A stretch of DNA of 7,107 bases from Deltaproteobacteria bacterium. GTDB taxonomy: Bacteria; Desulfobacterota; Dissulfuribacteria; Dissulfuribacterales; UBA3076. Positions 1 through 6,960 of the stretch are shown here, piece after piece; the stretch's first letter is position 1; the number at the start of each line of letters is the position of its first letter. A model generated the notes under the pieces. It searched no databases, had not been told where the DNA came from, and saw only the letters and a program-made list of their open reading frames with translations. Where the stretch lies: NCBI GenBank assembly GCA_021159445.1, contig JAGGRV010000068.1:1-7107 (forward strand). Reading direction: 5' to 3'. The translations under genes were made by a program, and so were the position numbers.

Positions 1-27
1 ATAATTTATCCAATCTGTAATTAATAG

Positions 28-36
28 AAAGGAGGT
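28..36 (+). promoter_or_regulatory. Ribosome-binding site of the cytochrome gene
   Basis: AAAGGAGGT matches the anti-Shine-Dalgarno sequence almost completely. Its GGAGG core ends five bases before the ATG at 41, which fixes the start codon. Only 27 bases remain upstream in the window, so the promoter cannot be assessed. Confidence 0.85.
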
Positions 37-40
37 ATTT

Positions 41-1381
41 ATGGGAGTGTTGAGGATTGTAACATTTTTGTTTTTGGTAAGCTGTGTCTGGCCTTCTTGG
101 GGACTCTGTAGTGGTGGCACAAAACCTGTGACGAAGGTCCCTAAGGCCAAGACTATAGCAGAGTTGGCTGCCCGCTATGATTCGAGTTCTTGCCAGGAGT
201 GTCATGAAGAGGCATATGAACAATGGGAGAATTCCCTTCACGCCTTTTCAATCTTGGGGACCCCACGGACGGCTCCGACGATACTCACCAGCGTGGACAA
301 AGGCCTGAAGTTGTTCCCCTATTCCGGGGTAAAGACGGATGATGATATAGAAGTCCGTCACCTGATGATGTGCGCCAAGTGCCATCTGCCCCAGCTTGAA
401 GAAGCTACAGATGACGTAGCAAGGGAAATTATCGCTACCATTCGGGCCTGGATGAAAGAGGAGGATGAGGATAAGGCCGAAGAACTTGAGGAAAAAATCG
501 CCAGCCTCAACATCGGCTGCATGGTATGTCACAACAAGCTGGCCATAATTCACAAATGGGCTGATGGCTATCCGCAGCCGGATACTGTTTACGGCTCTCA
601 AGACGGAGAGCACGAGGATGATGCCTATCCTAAAATGGGAAAGGCCCCGGCCATGGGTGAGTCCATATTCTGTGGCCAGTGCCACGGTGAGGGACCAAAT
701 TTTGAGCTGGATGAGCCCTCACAGTGTGCCACCCTGTACGGCAGCTACCTCTTTGCCTATATCCCCGAAGGCGGGCACGAAACCTGTCAGGAATGCCATA
801 TGGCCAAATCCGGTCTTGGCCACGACATGCAGGCCTACCGGGACGAGACCATGATGAAGATGGCCTTTGACGTCGAAGTTGATGCCATGTCCCACTTCTG
901 GCGCAAAGACAGGGTAGAAGGTGTTATTCCTCTGGGTGTAATTAATGTAGAGATTTATAATAAGGCAGGGCATGCCATACCTGACGGGTGACCTACTCCA
1001 AACCGGCTGGTCCTGGATGTGACCGCGAAAACAATGGATGGGAAACAAATCTATAATGATCAGGTTATCTACATGCCTTACCCCGGACGTTTCGGCAGAG
1101 GGGCAGAGATGGGAAGAGGACCCTATGAAAAGTGCGGTTTACTCAGAGATACCTGTATACCGCCTTTGAAAAAGGTTAAGGAAGTCTTTGAGATACCGTT
1201 TCCATATGCTGATGTAGAGAAGGATGGTAAGAAGACCAGGGAACTCACTGCAGATGAGCTTTTGGTGGACGTCAGGCTGTGGTATGTGCCCTTTGGTGAA
1301 TTCACAAATGATGATAAGGTTCTGTTCTTCAGTGAGGAAAAGAAGATAGACCTCAAGACCGAGTGGGTCTGGAGGAATTAG
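41..1381 (+). CDS. Exported five-haem c-type cytochrome, probable selenoprotein (TGA 989-991 read as Sec317)
   Basis: An exported electron-transfer protein with five covalent haem sites. CXXCH motifs lie at residues 51-55, 111-115, 160-164, 211-215 and 249-253. The first sits in a cytochrome c554-like setting (CQECH, then W62, then S65-L-H67). Residues 1-21 form a signal peptide; L12-V13-S14-C15 fits a lipobox, so a lipoprotein is possible. After the haem region comes a GHxxPxG motif (G310-H311-A-I-P-D-G316), followed by an in-frame TGA. The same frame then continues with PTPNRLVLDV and stays open to TAA at 1379-1381, giving 446 residues. No frameshift is needed. A stem-loop follows the TGA, so I read it as selenocysteine 317. 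Conventional callers would split this into 41-991 and a fragment starting at GTG 1019, which has no ribosome-binding site. The ATG at 41 has a strong AAAGGAGGT at 28-36. A nonsense mutation is the main alternative. The redox partner is unknown. Confidence 0.82.
1006..1026 (+). promoter_or_regulatory. Candidate bacterial SECIS stem-loop downstream of the in-frame TGA
   Basis: Pairs seen in the sequence: G1006-C1026 and C1007-G1025, then unpaired U1008, then G1009-C1024, G1010-C1023, U1011-A1022 and C1012-G1021, closing the loop CUGGAUGU. A U1014-G1019 wobble could narrow this to a GGAU tetraloop. The loop begins about 22 bases after the TGA. A bulged U a few pairs below a loop carrying GG is the hallmark of the E. 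coli fdhF SECIS that SelB recognises. Here the bulge lies three bases further from the UGA than in fdhF. A competing fold (997-1017, with loop GGCU) exists but places its loop rather close to the TGA. Folding was done by eye only. Confidence 0.6.
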
Positions 1382-1382
1382 A

Positions 1383-1447
1383 CCTGTAAGCGTTTACAGG
1401 ATACATGCAGGCCGGCTTCTTGCCGGCCTGCATATCCATTTATTTTT
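1383..1447 (+). terminator. Double hairpin between convergent genes, likely transcription terminator
   Basis: Two inverted repeats follow the cytochrome stop codon. The first has a 7-bp stem (CCTGTAA at 1383-1389 with TTACAGG at 1394-1400) and a 4-base loop. The second has a perfect 12-bp GC-rich stem (1405-1416 with 1422-1433) and loop TTCTT. On the plus strand a T-rich stretch follows at 1439-1447, five bases beyond the stem, so termination of the cytochrome transcript is plausible. The kinase gene on the minus strand stops at 1440, seven bases before it enters the same stem, so the hairpin may also stop that transcript, although no U-run follows in that direction. Confidence 0.65.
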
Positions 1448-3047
1448 CAACGCCCTTCATACGTTTAGGAAGATACAGAGTAAAGGTAGAACCTTTGCCC
1501 TGTTCAGAATCTACCGTAATATCTCCATTCCATTCATGTATGAGTCTATGGACTATCGCCAGGCCTAATCCTGTTCCATCCGGCCGGGTGGTAAAGAAAG
1601 GATTGAACACCCTTGAAAGATCCTCAGGCCTTATGCCGGTTCCGTTGTCTGAGATTTTAAGAACCAGGTGATCTCCCCCTTCTGACGTTCCATTGATTGA
1701 TATTCTTCCGTCTTCATGAGGCAGGGCCTGATAGGCATTCAGCAAGAGGTTCAGAAGGACCTGTTTGAATTGAGACGGGTCTACTTCAAATTGGAGATTA
1801 GCAGGGACATCTATTTTGACATCGGCTTGGGGGAATTTTTTTCTTTGTTTCATCAGGGAAAAAACAGACTCAATTTCTTCCAGTAAAGATATGTTTTGAA
1901 TCTTTTTTTCCTCTGGTTTGGCATAGAGAAGAAAAGACCTTGTAAGATCATTCAGACGGTCGCTCTCTTTACTGATGATCTGCAGCAGTCTTCTTTCTTC
2001 AGGCTGCAACAGTGCTGACTCTTCCAGAAACTGTGCTGCCCCAGACAGGGATGCCAAGGGGTTTCTTATCTCATGGGCGAGTCCTGCTGCCATCTCACCA
2101 AGGGCGGCAAGACGGTCCATGCGCTGAAGGCGTTTTTCCCTTGCCTTTATCTCTGTAATGTCTTGAAAAATTATTCCATATCCAAGGGTTTGCTCTTGAG
2201 GATCTTTCAACAAAAAAGTGGATATCCCGAGAATTTTGGATGAACCAGGAGGATCTGTATGGCTCACTTCCTGTCGTTTTCCTTCTCTGCTATTCCTGAA
2301 ATTCTCCAGTAACTGTATTCCGGTTGGCCAGAATTCTTGTAGGGGCTTCCCGTATCCGTTAATGATTTTCTGTCCGAGGATCTTAATAGCCGCCTGGTTA
2401 AAGAAAGTTATATTTCCTTTTTCATTCACTGTGATCAGACCTGACTGGATGCTGTCTGCAAGATGGCGATGGATTTCCTCCATACGGCGCAGGTCCACCT
2501 TGATGTCTGACAGCTTTTTTTCTGTGTAATGAAGACGTTGTACAAGGATAATTCCCAAAGATGCAATGATGTTAAAGGCCGCTATGTTGATAAAGAATAT
2601 GTATAAAGCATCATTTAATTTGTCTCCAGGTATTTCACCGAACCAGAAAAGGGCGGCATAGCTGATGGTGCAAAGGAAGGTTGAGGCAGCGCCTTCCTTT
2701 TGGCTACCAAGAATACATGCTGTGAGAATGACGATAGGATATAAAAAAACAAGGGGGCTTTCTGGCCCACCGGTCCAAAATACGGCAAGATTCACCAGTA
2801 TGACGTCAAATAGTGTCTGGATATAGAGGAGCCATTTATTCAACCCACTCTTTTTGTACCATATGATATAAACAGCGGTGAGAAAAAATGCCCCTCCCAG
2901 AATCAGGGACAAATGGGTCATTTTTCCAAAAGTATCGGCAAAATACCTGGGTAGGAGATAGGTGCTGCAGAGCAGCAGAACCAGGATAGCCAGGCGGCCT
3001 GCAGTTATACAGTAAAACAGCAGGCCATTTGAGTTCTTAAAGGGCAT
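1440..3047 (-). CDS. PilS-like membrane sensor histidine kinase with PAS domain
   Basis: An inner-membrane sensor kinase of 535 residues that should phosphorylate the response regulator encoded just upstream. Six hydrophobic segments lie near residues 8-32, 46-64, 72-91, 98-114, 119-137 and 148-170, with almost no periplasmic domain. A short coiled-coil linker (about 173-198) leads to a PAS domain (about 193-300). The HisKA domain carries the phosphoacceptor H325 in GLAHEIRNPLASL. The ATPase domain shows the N box (N437), G1 box DNGTG (467-471), F box NPFF and G2 box GTGLGL (491-496), so it looks catalytically complete. I chose the ATG at 3047, which overlaps the regulator gene by 11 bp; a TTG at 3089 would add 14 residues but overlap by 53 bp. 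The ribosome-binding site is weak, which suggests translational coupling. Six membrane helices followed by PAS is the PilS layout, but the signal is unknown and no pilus genes are in view. Confidence 0.9.
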   Translation of the reverse strand: MPFKNSNGLLFYCITAGRLAILVLLLCSTYLLPRYFADTFGKMTHLSLILGGAFFLTAVYIIWYKKSGLNKWLLYIQTLFDVILVNLAVFWTGGPESPLVFLYPIVILTACILGSQKEGAASTFLCTISYAALFWFGEIPGDKLNDALYIFFINIAAFNIIASLGIILVQRLHYTEKKLSDIKVDLRRMEEIHRHLADSIQSGLITVNEKGNITFFNQAAIKILGQKIINGYGKPLQEFWPTGIQLLENFRNSREGKRQEVSHTDPPGSSKILGISTFLLKDPQEQTLGYGIIFQDITEIKAREKRLQRMDRLAALGEMAAGLAHEIRNPLASLSGAAQFLEESALLQPEERRLLQIISKESDRLNDLTRSFLLYAKPEEKKIQNISLLEEIESVFSLMKQRKKFPQADVKIDVPANLQFEVDPSQFKQVLLNLLLNAYQALPHEDGRISINGTSEGGDHLVLKISDNGTGIRPEDLSRVFNPFFTTRPDGTGLGLAIVHRLIHEWNGDITVDSEQGKGSTFTLYLPKRMKGVEK

Positions 3048-4467
3048 ACTTTGATAGACGATATCTAAAGGACCTGAAGTTAAGACCAAGGATGCCGGCA
3101 GCTTCGGTCTTTACCCCGTTTGTCCTCTCGAGCGCCTTTTTTAGGAGTGTTTTTTCTATATGGCTAAGAAATTGCTCAAGGTCTAAACCTTCAGGTCCCA
3201 GGCAAGGCTCGTAAGAAAAGGGGCTGGCTTCGGCGGTTTTTTGCTGCTTGAACTCAGCCAGAGACAGGCTTTCAGGGAGCAGGAGATTTGAGGTGGCAAG
3301 GGCCACACTCCTTTCGATGATATTTTCCAGTTCTCTCACGTTTCCAGGGAACGAGTATTTCTGCAATGCCTCCATGGCAAAGCTGGATATGCCCTGTACG
3401 GCCTTATTTTGTTCTTTGGAATACTTGTCAAGAAAGTATTGGACCATAAGGGAAATGTCTTCAGGACGTTCTCTTAATGGCGGCATACGAATCTGAATCA
3501 CGTTGAGCCTGTAATACAGGTCTTCCCTGAATCGCCCGGCTATTACCTCTTTTTCCAGGTCACGATTAGTGGCTGCCAATATCCTCACATCTACCTTAAT
3601 CTCTTTGGTGTCGCCAAGAGATGTAAAGGACTTCTGTTGCACGACTCTCAACAGTTTGACCTGGAGGGTCATGGGCAGTTCTCCGATTTCATCAAGAAAG
3701 ATAGTGCCTTGACTGGCTATGGCAAAGAGACCTTGTTTTTCACGATCAGCACCGGTAAAGGCCCCTCTTCTATGGCCAAACAATTCGCTTTCAAGGAGAT
3801 TCTCCGGGATGCCTCCGCAGTTAATAACTACAAAGGGCTTGTCCTTGCGGACTCCAAGGTTATGAATGGCTCGTGCAGCAAGTTCTTTCCCTGTGCCACT
3901 TTCACCGGATATGAGCACACTGGAAGGACTGGATGCTATCCTGGGTATTAGCTGGAATATTTTTAGCATAACAGGACTTTTGGTCAACATATTGTCAAGC
4001 TTATAGATCTTGTCAGCAGTATCTCTGATCAAGGACTGGGCCTTTGGTCTCGTTTCAAGGGCCTTTCCCACAACCTCCCTGATTTCTTCTATCCGAAAGG
4101 GCTTGGTAAGGTAATCCCAGGCCCCCTCTTTCATTGCCGCCATTGCGGTATCCAAGGAGGCAAAGGCAGTAATCAGTATTACAGGCACATTTGCGTACTT
4201 AGTCTTGATTTTTTTCAGTAAAGTCATCCCATCTATGCCCGGCATCTTCACGTCACTTATGACCAGAGATACATTTTCCTTATCCATGAGACGAAGGGCC
4301 TTTTCCCCACTGGATGCAGAACATACATCGTAACCTTCCTTGGCAAGGAGTATCTCTAAAAATTCCCTGAGGCTTTGGTCGTCATCAACTATCAGGATTT
4401 TGGGTCTAGTAACACTCGGGCTATCCGTTTCTCCTATGAAGAGATCTTCAGGATGCACAGAACTCAT
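3037..4467 (-). CDS. Sigma-54-dependent response regulator, NtrC/PilR type
   Basis: A 476-residue transcription activator that should switch on sigma-54 promoters once phosphorylated. The receiver domain (about 22-140) has the acidic pocket D28/D29, phosphoacceptor D72 in SDVKMPG, T100 and K122. The AAA+ domain (about 160-395) has Walker A GESGTGKE (188-195), an intact GAFTGA loop (235-240) that contacts sigma-54, Walker B FLDE (257-260) and an arginine-rich segment near 312-320. The C-terminal Fis-type helix-turn-helix (about 436-474) ends in FRSFRYRLSKYAL, close to the PilR consensus. All catalytic motifs are present. The ATG at 4467 has a clear GGAGG seven bases upstream. Its end overlaps the kinase gene, so the two form a cognate pair. 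I found no sigma-54 promoter in the window, so its targets are unknown. Other NtrC-family regulators share this architecture, so the PilR label is a family resemblance only. Confidence 0.93.
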   Translation of the reverse strand: MSSVHPEDLFIGETDSPSVTRPKILIVDDDQSLREFLEILLAKEGYDVCSASSGEKALRLMDKENVSLVISDVKMPGIDGMTLLKKIKTKYANVPVILITAFASLDTAMAAMKEGAWDYLTKPFRIEEIREVVGKALETRPKAQSLIRDTADKIYKLDNMLTKSPVMLKIFQLIPRIASSPSSVLISGESGTGKELAARAIHNLGVRKDKPFVVINCGGIPENLLESELFGHRRGAFTGADREKQGLFAIASQGTIFLDEIGELPMTLQVKLLRVVQQKSFTSLGDTKEIKVDVRILAATNRDLEKEVIAGRFREDLYYRLNVIQIRMPPLRERPEDISLMVQYFLDKYSKEQNKAVQGISSFAMEALQKYSFPGNVRELENIIERSVALATSNLLLPESLSLAEFKQQKTAEASPFSYEPCLGPEGLDLEQFLSHIEKTLLKKALERTNGVKTEAAGILGLNFRSFRYRLSKYAL

Positions 4468-4474
4468 ATAAATA

Positions 4475-4479
4475 CCTCC
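4475..4479 (-). promoter_or_regulatory. Ribosome-binding site of the response regulator
   Basis: On the minus strand GGAGG stands seven bases before the ATG at 4467. The context GGAGGTATTTAT is nearly the same as that in front of the cytochrome gene at the other end of the window. Confidence 0.8.
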
Positions 4480-4517
4480 GGCGTGACCATTTGTACACCT
4501 TGGCCGCCTGCTATATT

Positions 4518-4535
4518 GGGGTGAACAATTACCCC
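4518..4535 (-). other. Small hairpin in the pyrC-regulator intergenic gap
   Basis: GGGGT and ACCCC arms, extended by an AA/TT pair beyond a single bulged base, enclose a 3-base loop. It lies in the 135-bp gap between pyrC and the response regulator gene. No T-run follows on the minus strand, so it is not a convincing intrinsic terminator. Transcripts from pyrBC may therefore continue into the regulator gene. It could also be an mRNA processing site or have no role. I see no good promoter in this gap. Confidence 0.3.
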
Positions 4536-4602
4536 TCGCAGTACTTATCGACAGAATTGAGAAAGCTATTGAATGTGATCAGGTCTGGCCGGAGATATTC
4601 GG

Positions 4603-5913
4603 CTAGGCTGTGAGCGAGTGCCCTCTCAGCATTCCTGTGGAGTCGAATACCGGACGGCCGTCAACAAGAGTAAGAATGGCTTTACCTTGGAGATTTTTTC
4701 TTAGAAATGGGCTGTTGTAACTCAAGGAGTGAAGAGACTCGCGGGTTAAGGTAAAAATTGTCTTCGGATCTATGATACATATATCTGCAGAATTTCCATC
4801 CTTCAGACTTCCTTCCGGCACACCCAAGATCTTGGAGGGAGAAATGGACATACATCTGATCATTTGAGACGCTGAAATAAAACCGTCTCTTACAAGGTTC
4901 AGCGATAGAGGTATGGCGGTTTCAAGGCCTATGATACCGTTTGCAGCCATTTGAAACTCGCATTCCTTTTCAAGTACGCTGTGGGGAGCGTGGTCCGTGG
5001 CGATAGCATCTATAGCGCCGTCTTTGATGCCCTCAATAACTGCCAGGCGGTCCTCCTCGGTACGGAGGGGCGGATACATCTTGGCAAATGTATTGTAACC
5101 AAATACTGCTTCTTCTGTGAGGCTAAAATAGTGGGGCGCAGTCTCTGCGGTGACCTGTACACCCCTGCTCTTGGCCTGACGGACTATTTCAACCGAACCT
5201 TTTGTGCTTACATGGGCAATGTGGAGACGGCCCCCGGTCAACTCAGCCAGGGCTATATCCCTGAATATGGCAATTTCTTCAGCCGCTGCAGGAATCCCCT
5301 TAAGACCCAGAGTAATAGATACCAGGCCCTCATTCATTACACCTCCCCTGGAGAGGTCAAGCTCCTCTGAGTGGGAAATGATAAGTGCATCAAAGTTCCG
5401 GGCATATTCAAGGGCTTGGCGCATCACTGCCGCATTTTTCACAGGCAGGCCATCATCTGAGAAGGCTATTGCACCGGCATTGAGGAGGTCTCCGAATTCT
5501 GTCAACTGCTCCCCTTTTTGCCCCAATGTGATGGCTGCGATCGGATAGACCCTTGCCCTGGCGGAACTTTGGGCCTTTTCCAGTATGAATCTGGTGATGC
5601 CTGCAGAATCATTGACCGGCTGGGTATTGGGCATGCACGCCACTGCTGTGAAACCACCGGCAATAGCGGCAGCCGTCCCTGATTCAATAGTCTCTTTATA
5701 TTCCTCCCCGGGCTCCCGCAGATGCACATGCATATCTAACAACCCCGGCACAAGCCACTTCCCCTTCAGGTCAAGTATCTTGGCATCTTGCGGAACGTCA
5801 AGGGATTCCCCGACAGCCGCTATAATTCCATCTCTTACCAGCAGATCACCTGTAAAATCCATATCTTGAGATGGATCTATTATTCGTGCATTTGTAAATA
5901 GATAGGCGTTCAT
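4603..5913 (-). CDS. pyrC: Dihydroorotase, class I (PyrC)
   Basis: A cytoplasmic zinc amidohydrolase that interconverts N-carbamoyl-aspartate and dihydroorotate, the third step of de novo pyrimidine synthesis. At 436 residues it has the usual length of the class I enzyme. The metal site is complete: H62 and H64 in DMHVHLREPG, the acidic residues D153/D154 in SDDG, H181 in SHSEE, H234 in HIAHVST, and the catalytic D307 in ATDHAPH. The CMPNTQP segment (about 93-99), also typical of the family, is present. I chose the ATG at 5913 because the protein then begins a few residues before the first strand (NAYLFTNARIIDPSQ), as in the Aquifex enzyme. A GTG at 5928 with an AAGG upstream would add five residues and cannot be excluded. 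It follows pyrB by 24 bp on the same strand and is surely co-transcribed with it. With all metal ligands present, it should be an active enzyme, not one of the inactive PyrC-like partner proteins. Confidence 0.95.
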   Translation of the reverse strand: MNAYLFTNARIIDPSQDMDFTGDLLVRDGIIAAVGESLDVPQDAKILDLKGKWLVPGLLDMHVHLREPGEEYKETIESGTAAAIAGGFTAVACMPNTQPVNDSAGITRFILEKAQSSARARVYPIAAITLGQKGEQLTEFGDLLNAGAIAFSDDGLPVKNAAVMRQALEYARNFDALIISHSEELDLSRGGVMNEGLVSITLGLKGIPAAAEEIAIFRDIALAELTGGRLHIAHVSTKGSVEIVRQAKSRGVQVTAETAPHYFSLTEEAVFGYNTFAKMYPPLRTEEDRLAVIEGIKDGAIDAIATDHAPHSVLEKECEFQMAANGIIGLETAIPLSLNLVRDGFISASQMIRCMSISPSKILGVPEGSLKDGNSADICIIDPKTIFTLTRESLHSLSYNSPFLRKNLQGKAILTLVDGRPVFDSTGMLRGHSLTA

Positions 5914-5937
5914 AGGTTCAGAGTTCACCTTCAGCCT

Positions 5938-6864
5938 TCAAGCCTTTGTAAGAAGTAGAGATAGCAGGGCCATTCTTATCGCCACTCCATTTGTCACCTG
6001 ATCCAGGATTACGGAATATGGTCCATCAGCCACCTCCGGTGCCATCTCCACTCCACGATTGATAGGCCCTGGGTGCATGATCAAGGCCCCTGTTTTGGCC
6101 AACTTGACCTTGTCAGGGCTGAGGCCGAAGAACGTTGAATACTCTCTTACAGAAGGAATAAGGCTCTGTCCCTGACGTTCCTTTTGAATCCTGAGGACTA
6201 TTATTACATCCGCATCCTCTAAGGCCTCTTCCATCTTCAGGACCACTTTTGCCCCAAGGACTTCGGATTGACGTGAAGGAAGCATGGTGGCAGGCCCTGA
6301 CACAACCACCTCGGCCCCCATCTTTGTAAAGGCCAGTATGTCTGAGTGAGCTACTCTGCTGTGAAGGATGTCTCCCAGTATGGCAATTTTTAAATTATCA
6401 ATATGCCCCAGGTGTTCTCTTACGGTAAAGACGTCCAGCAGGGCCTGGGAGGGATGCTCGTTTGTGCCATCTCCAGCATTGATTACAGATGAGTTAACGT
6501 ATTTTGTGAGCAGGTGAGGAGTCCCTGAATGGGGGTGACGCATGACTATGACATCAGGCTTCATTGCCTCGATGTTTCGTGCGGTATCAATAAGGGTTTC
6601 TCCTTTCACAACACTGCTGGCCTTGGCTGAAATTGACACCGTATCTGCGCTCAATCGCTTGGCTGCCAGCTCGAATGAGAGGCGAGTCCGGGTGCTCGGT
6701 TCAAAGAAAAGATGAACTACGGTTTTGCCGCGAAGCGGTGGTACCTTCTTAATGGGTCTTCCAAGGATATCTTTGAGAGACTCGGCAGTATCCAGGATGA
6801 AAGTGATTTCGTCCGGTGAGAGGGTGGATATTCCTAGTATGTGTCGGGCAGTACAGCGATTCAT
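5938..6864 (-). CDS. pyrB: Aspartate carbamoyltransferase catalytic subunit (PyrB)
   Basis: Joins carbamoyl phosphate and L-aspartate to make N-carbamoyl-aspartate, the committed step of pyrimidine synthesis; the product passes to the dihydroorotase encoded next. The 308 residues match the 300-311 normal for the family. The carbamoyl phosphate site STRTR lies at residues 57-61, the mobile loop lysine is K87 in VVKGET, HPSQ is at 137-140, the aspartate-site segment around R225 (LRIQKERQ) is present, and HPGPINRG starts at 264. No regulatory subunit gene (pyrI) follows. I chose the ATG at 6864. The frame is open upstream to a TTG at 6921, but that extension would run through a terminator hairpin, and the ATG matches the family N-terminus. 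AGGAGG lies 12 bases before the ATG and is inside the hairpin. The start codon overlaps the stop of a short leader frame (ATGA), so expression is probably controlled by attenuation and translational coupling. Confidence 0.96.
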   Translation of the reverse strand: MNRCTARHILGISTLSPDEITFILDTAESLKDILGRPIKKVPPLRGKTVVHLFFEPSTRTRLSFELAAKRLSADTVSISAKASSVVKGETLIDTARNIEAMKPDVIVMRHPHSGTPHLLTKYVNSSVINAGDGTNEHPSQALLDVFTVREHLGHIDNLKIAILGDILHSRVAHSDILAFTKMGAEVVVSGPATMLPSRQSEVLGAKVVLKMEEALEDADVIIVLRIQKERQGQSLIPSVREYSTFFGLSPDKVKLAKTGALIMHPGPINRGVEMAPEVADGPYSVILDQVTNGVAIRMALLSLLLTKA

Positions 6865-6953
6865 GCCAAAAAAAAGCCTCCTTTCGGAAAAAAAGGAGGC
6901 AATGTGCGGCGTGTCTGCCAAAATATTTTGCTACGAACAAGCATTGCTTTCAT
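6861..6953 (-). CDS. Putative pyrL-like leader peptide of the pyrBC operon (30 residues)
   Basis: A 30-codon frame starts at ATG 6953 (a second ATG is at 6944) and ends in a TGA that overlaps the pyrB ATG as ATGA. Its C-terminal half is encoded by the terminator itself, giving LPPFFPKGGFF. From memory, the E. coli pyrL peptide is likewise encoded across its attenuator and contains LPFFFP and GAFF; the likeness follows from the shared stem and U-run sequences and need not mean common descent. The expected role is regulatory: when UTP is low, polymerase stalls in the U-rich stretch, the translating ribosome catches up and blocks the terminator. No Shine-Dalgarno sequence is visible before the ATG, which is the main weakness. 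It is too short for standard gene calling. Confidence 0.6.
   Translation of the reverse strand: MKAMLVRSKIFWQTRRTLPPFFPKGGFFLA
6868..6900 (-). terminator. Intrinsic terminator / attenuator in the pyrB leader
   Basis: On the minus strand a perfect 9-bp stem (GCCTCCTTT at 6900-6892 with AAAGGAGGC at 6884-6876) encloses the 7-base loop TTTTCCG and is followed directly by eight T residues (6875-6868). This is a textbook intrinsic terminator, yet it stands only three bases before the pyrB start, where a constitutive stop would silence the operon. It must therefore be conditional. The ascending arm and loop contain a run of seven U, a plausible UTP-sensitive pause. The descending arm contains the pyrB AGGAGG, so the hairpin would also hide the ribosome-binding site. 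I saw no PyrR-binding consensus. Confidence 0.85.
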
Positions 6954-6960
6954 AATATTG

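Noticed and set aside
989..991. Pseudogene by nonsense mutation, or a frameshift
   Set aside because: A nonsense mutation cannot be excluded from one sequence, but there is no frameshift, the downstream frame is intact to the end, and a SECIS-like hairpin follows.
1019..1381. A separate gene starting at GTG 1019
   Set aside because: It is in the same frame as the cytochrome, has no Shine-Dalgarno sequence, and begins inside a strand continuous with the upstream residues. It is better read as the C-terminal part of the selenoprotein.
3048..3089. TTG start at 3089 for the histidine kinase
   Set aside because: It would overlap the regulator gene by 53 bp and add 14 residues with no domain value. 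The ATG at 3047 is more likely.
4521..4613. Plus-strand frame of 30 codons from GTG 4521
   Set aside because: Short, with no good ribosome-binding site, no recognisable features, and an end that runs into pyrC on the other strand.
4951..5370. Open frame of 139 codons opposite pyrC
   Set aside because: It is antisense to a well-supported enzyme gene and shows no family motif. The same applies to the 145-codon frame opposite the cytochrome at 248-685.
6865..6921. TTG start at 6921 for PyrB
   Set aside because: The extra 19 residues would be encoded by the attenuator and do not fit the family N-terminus.
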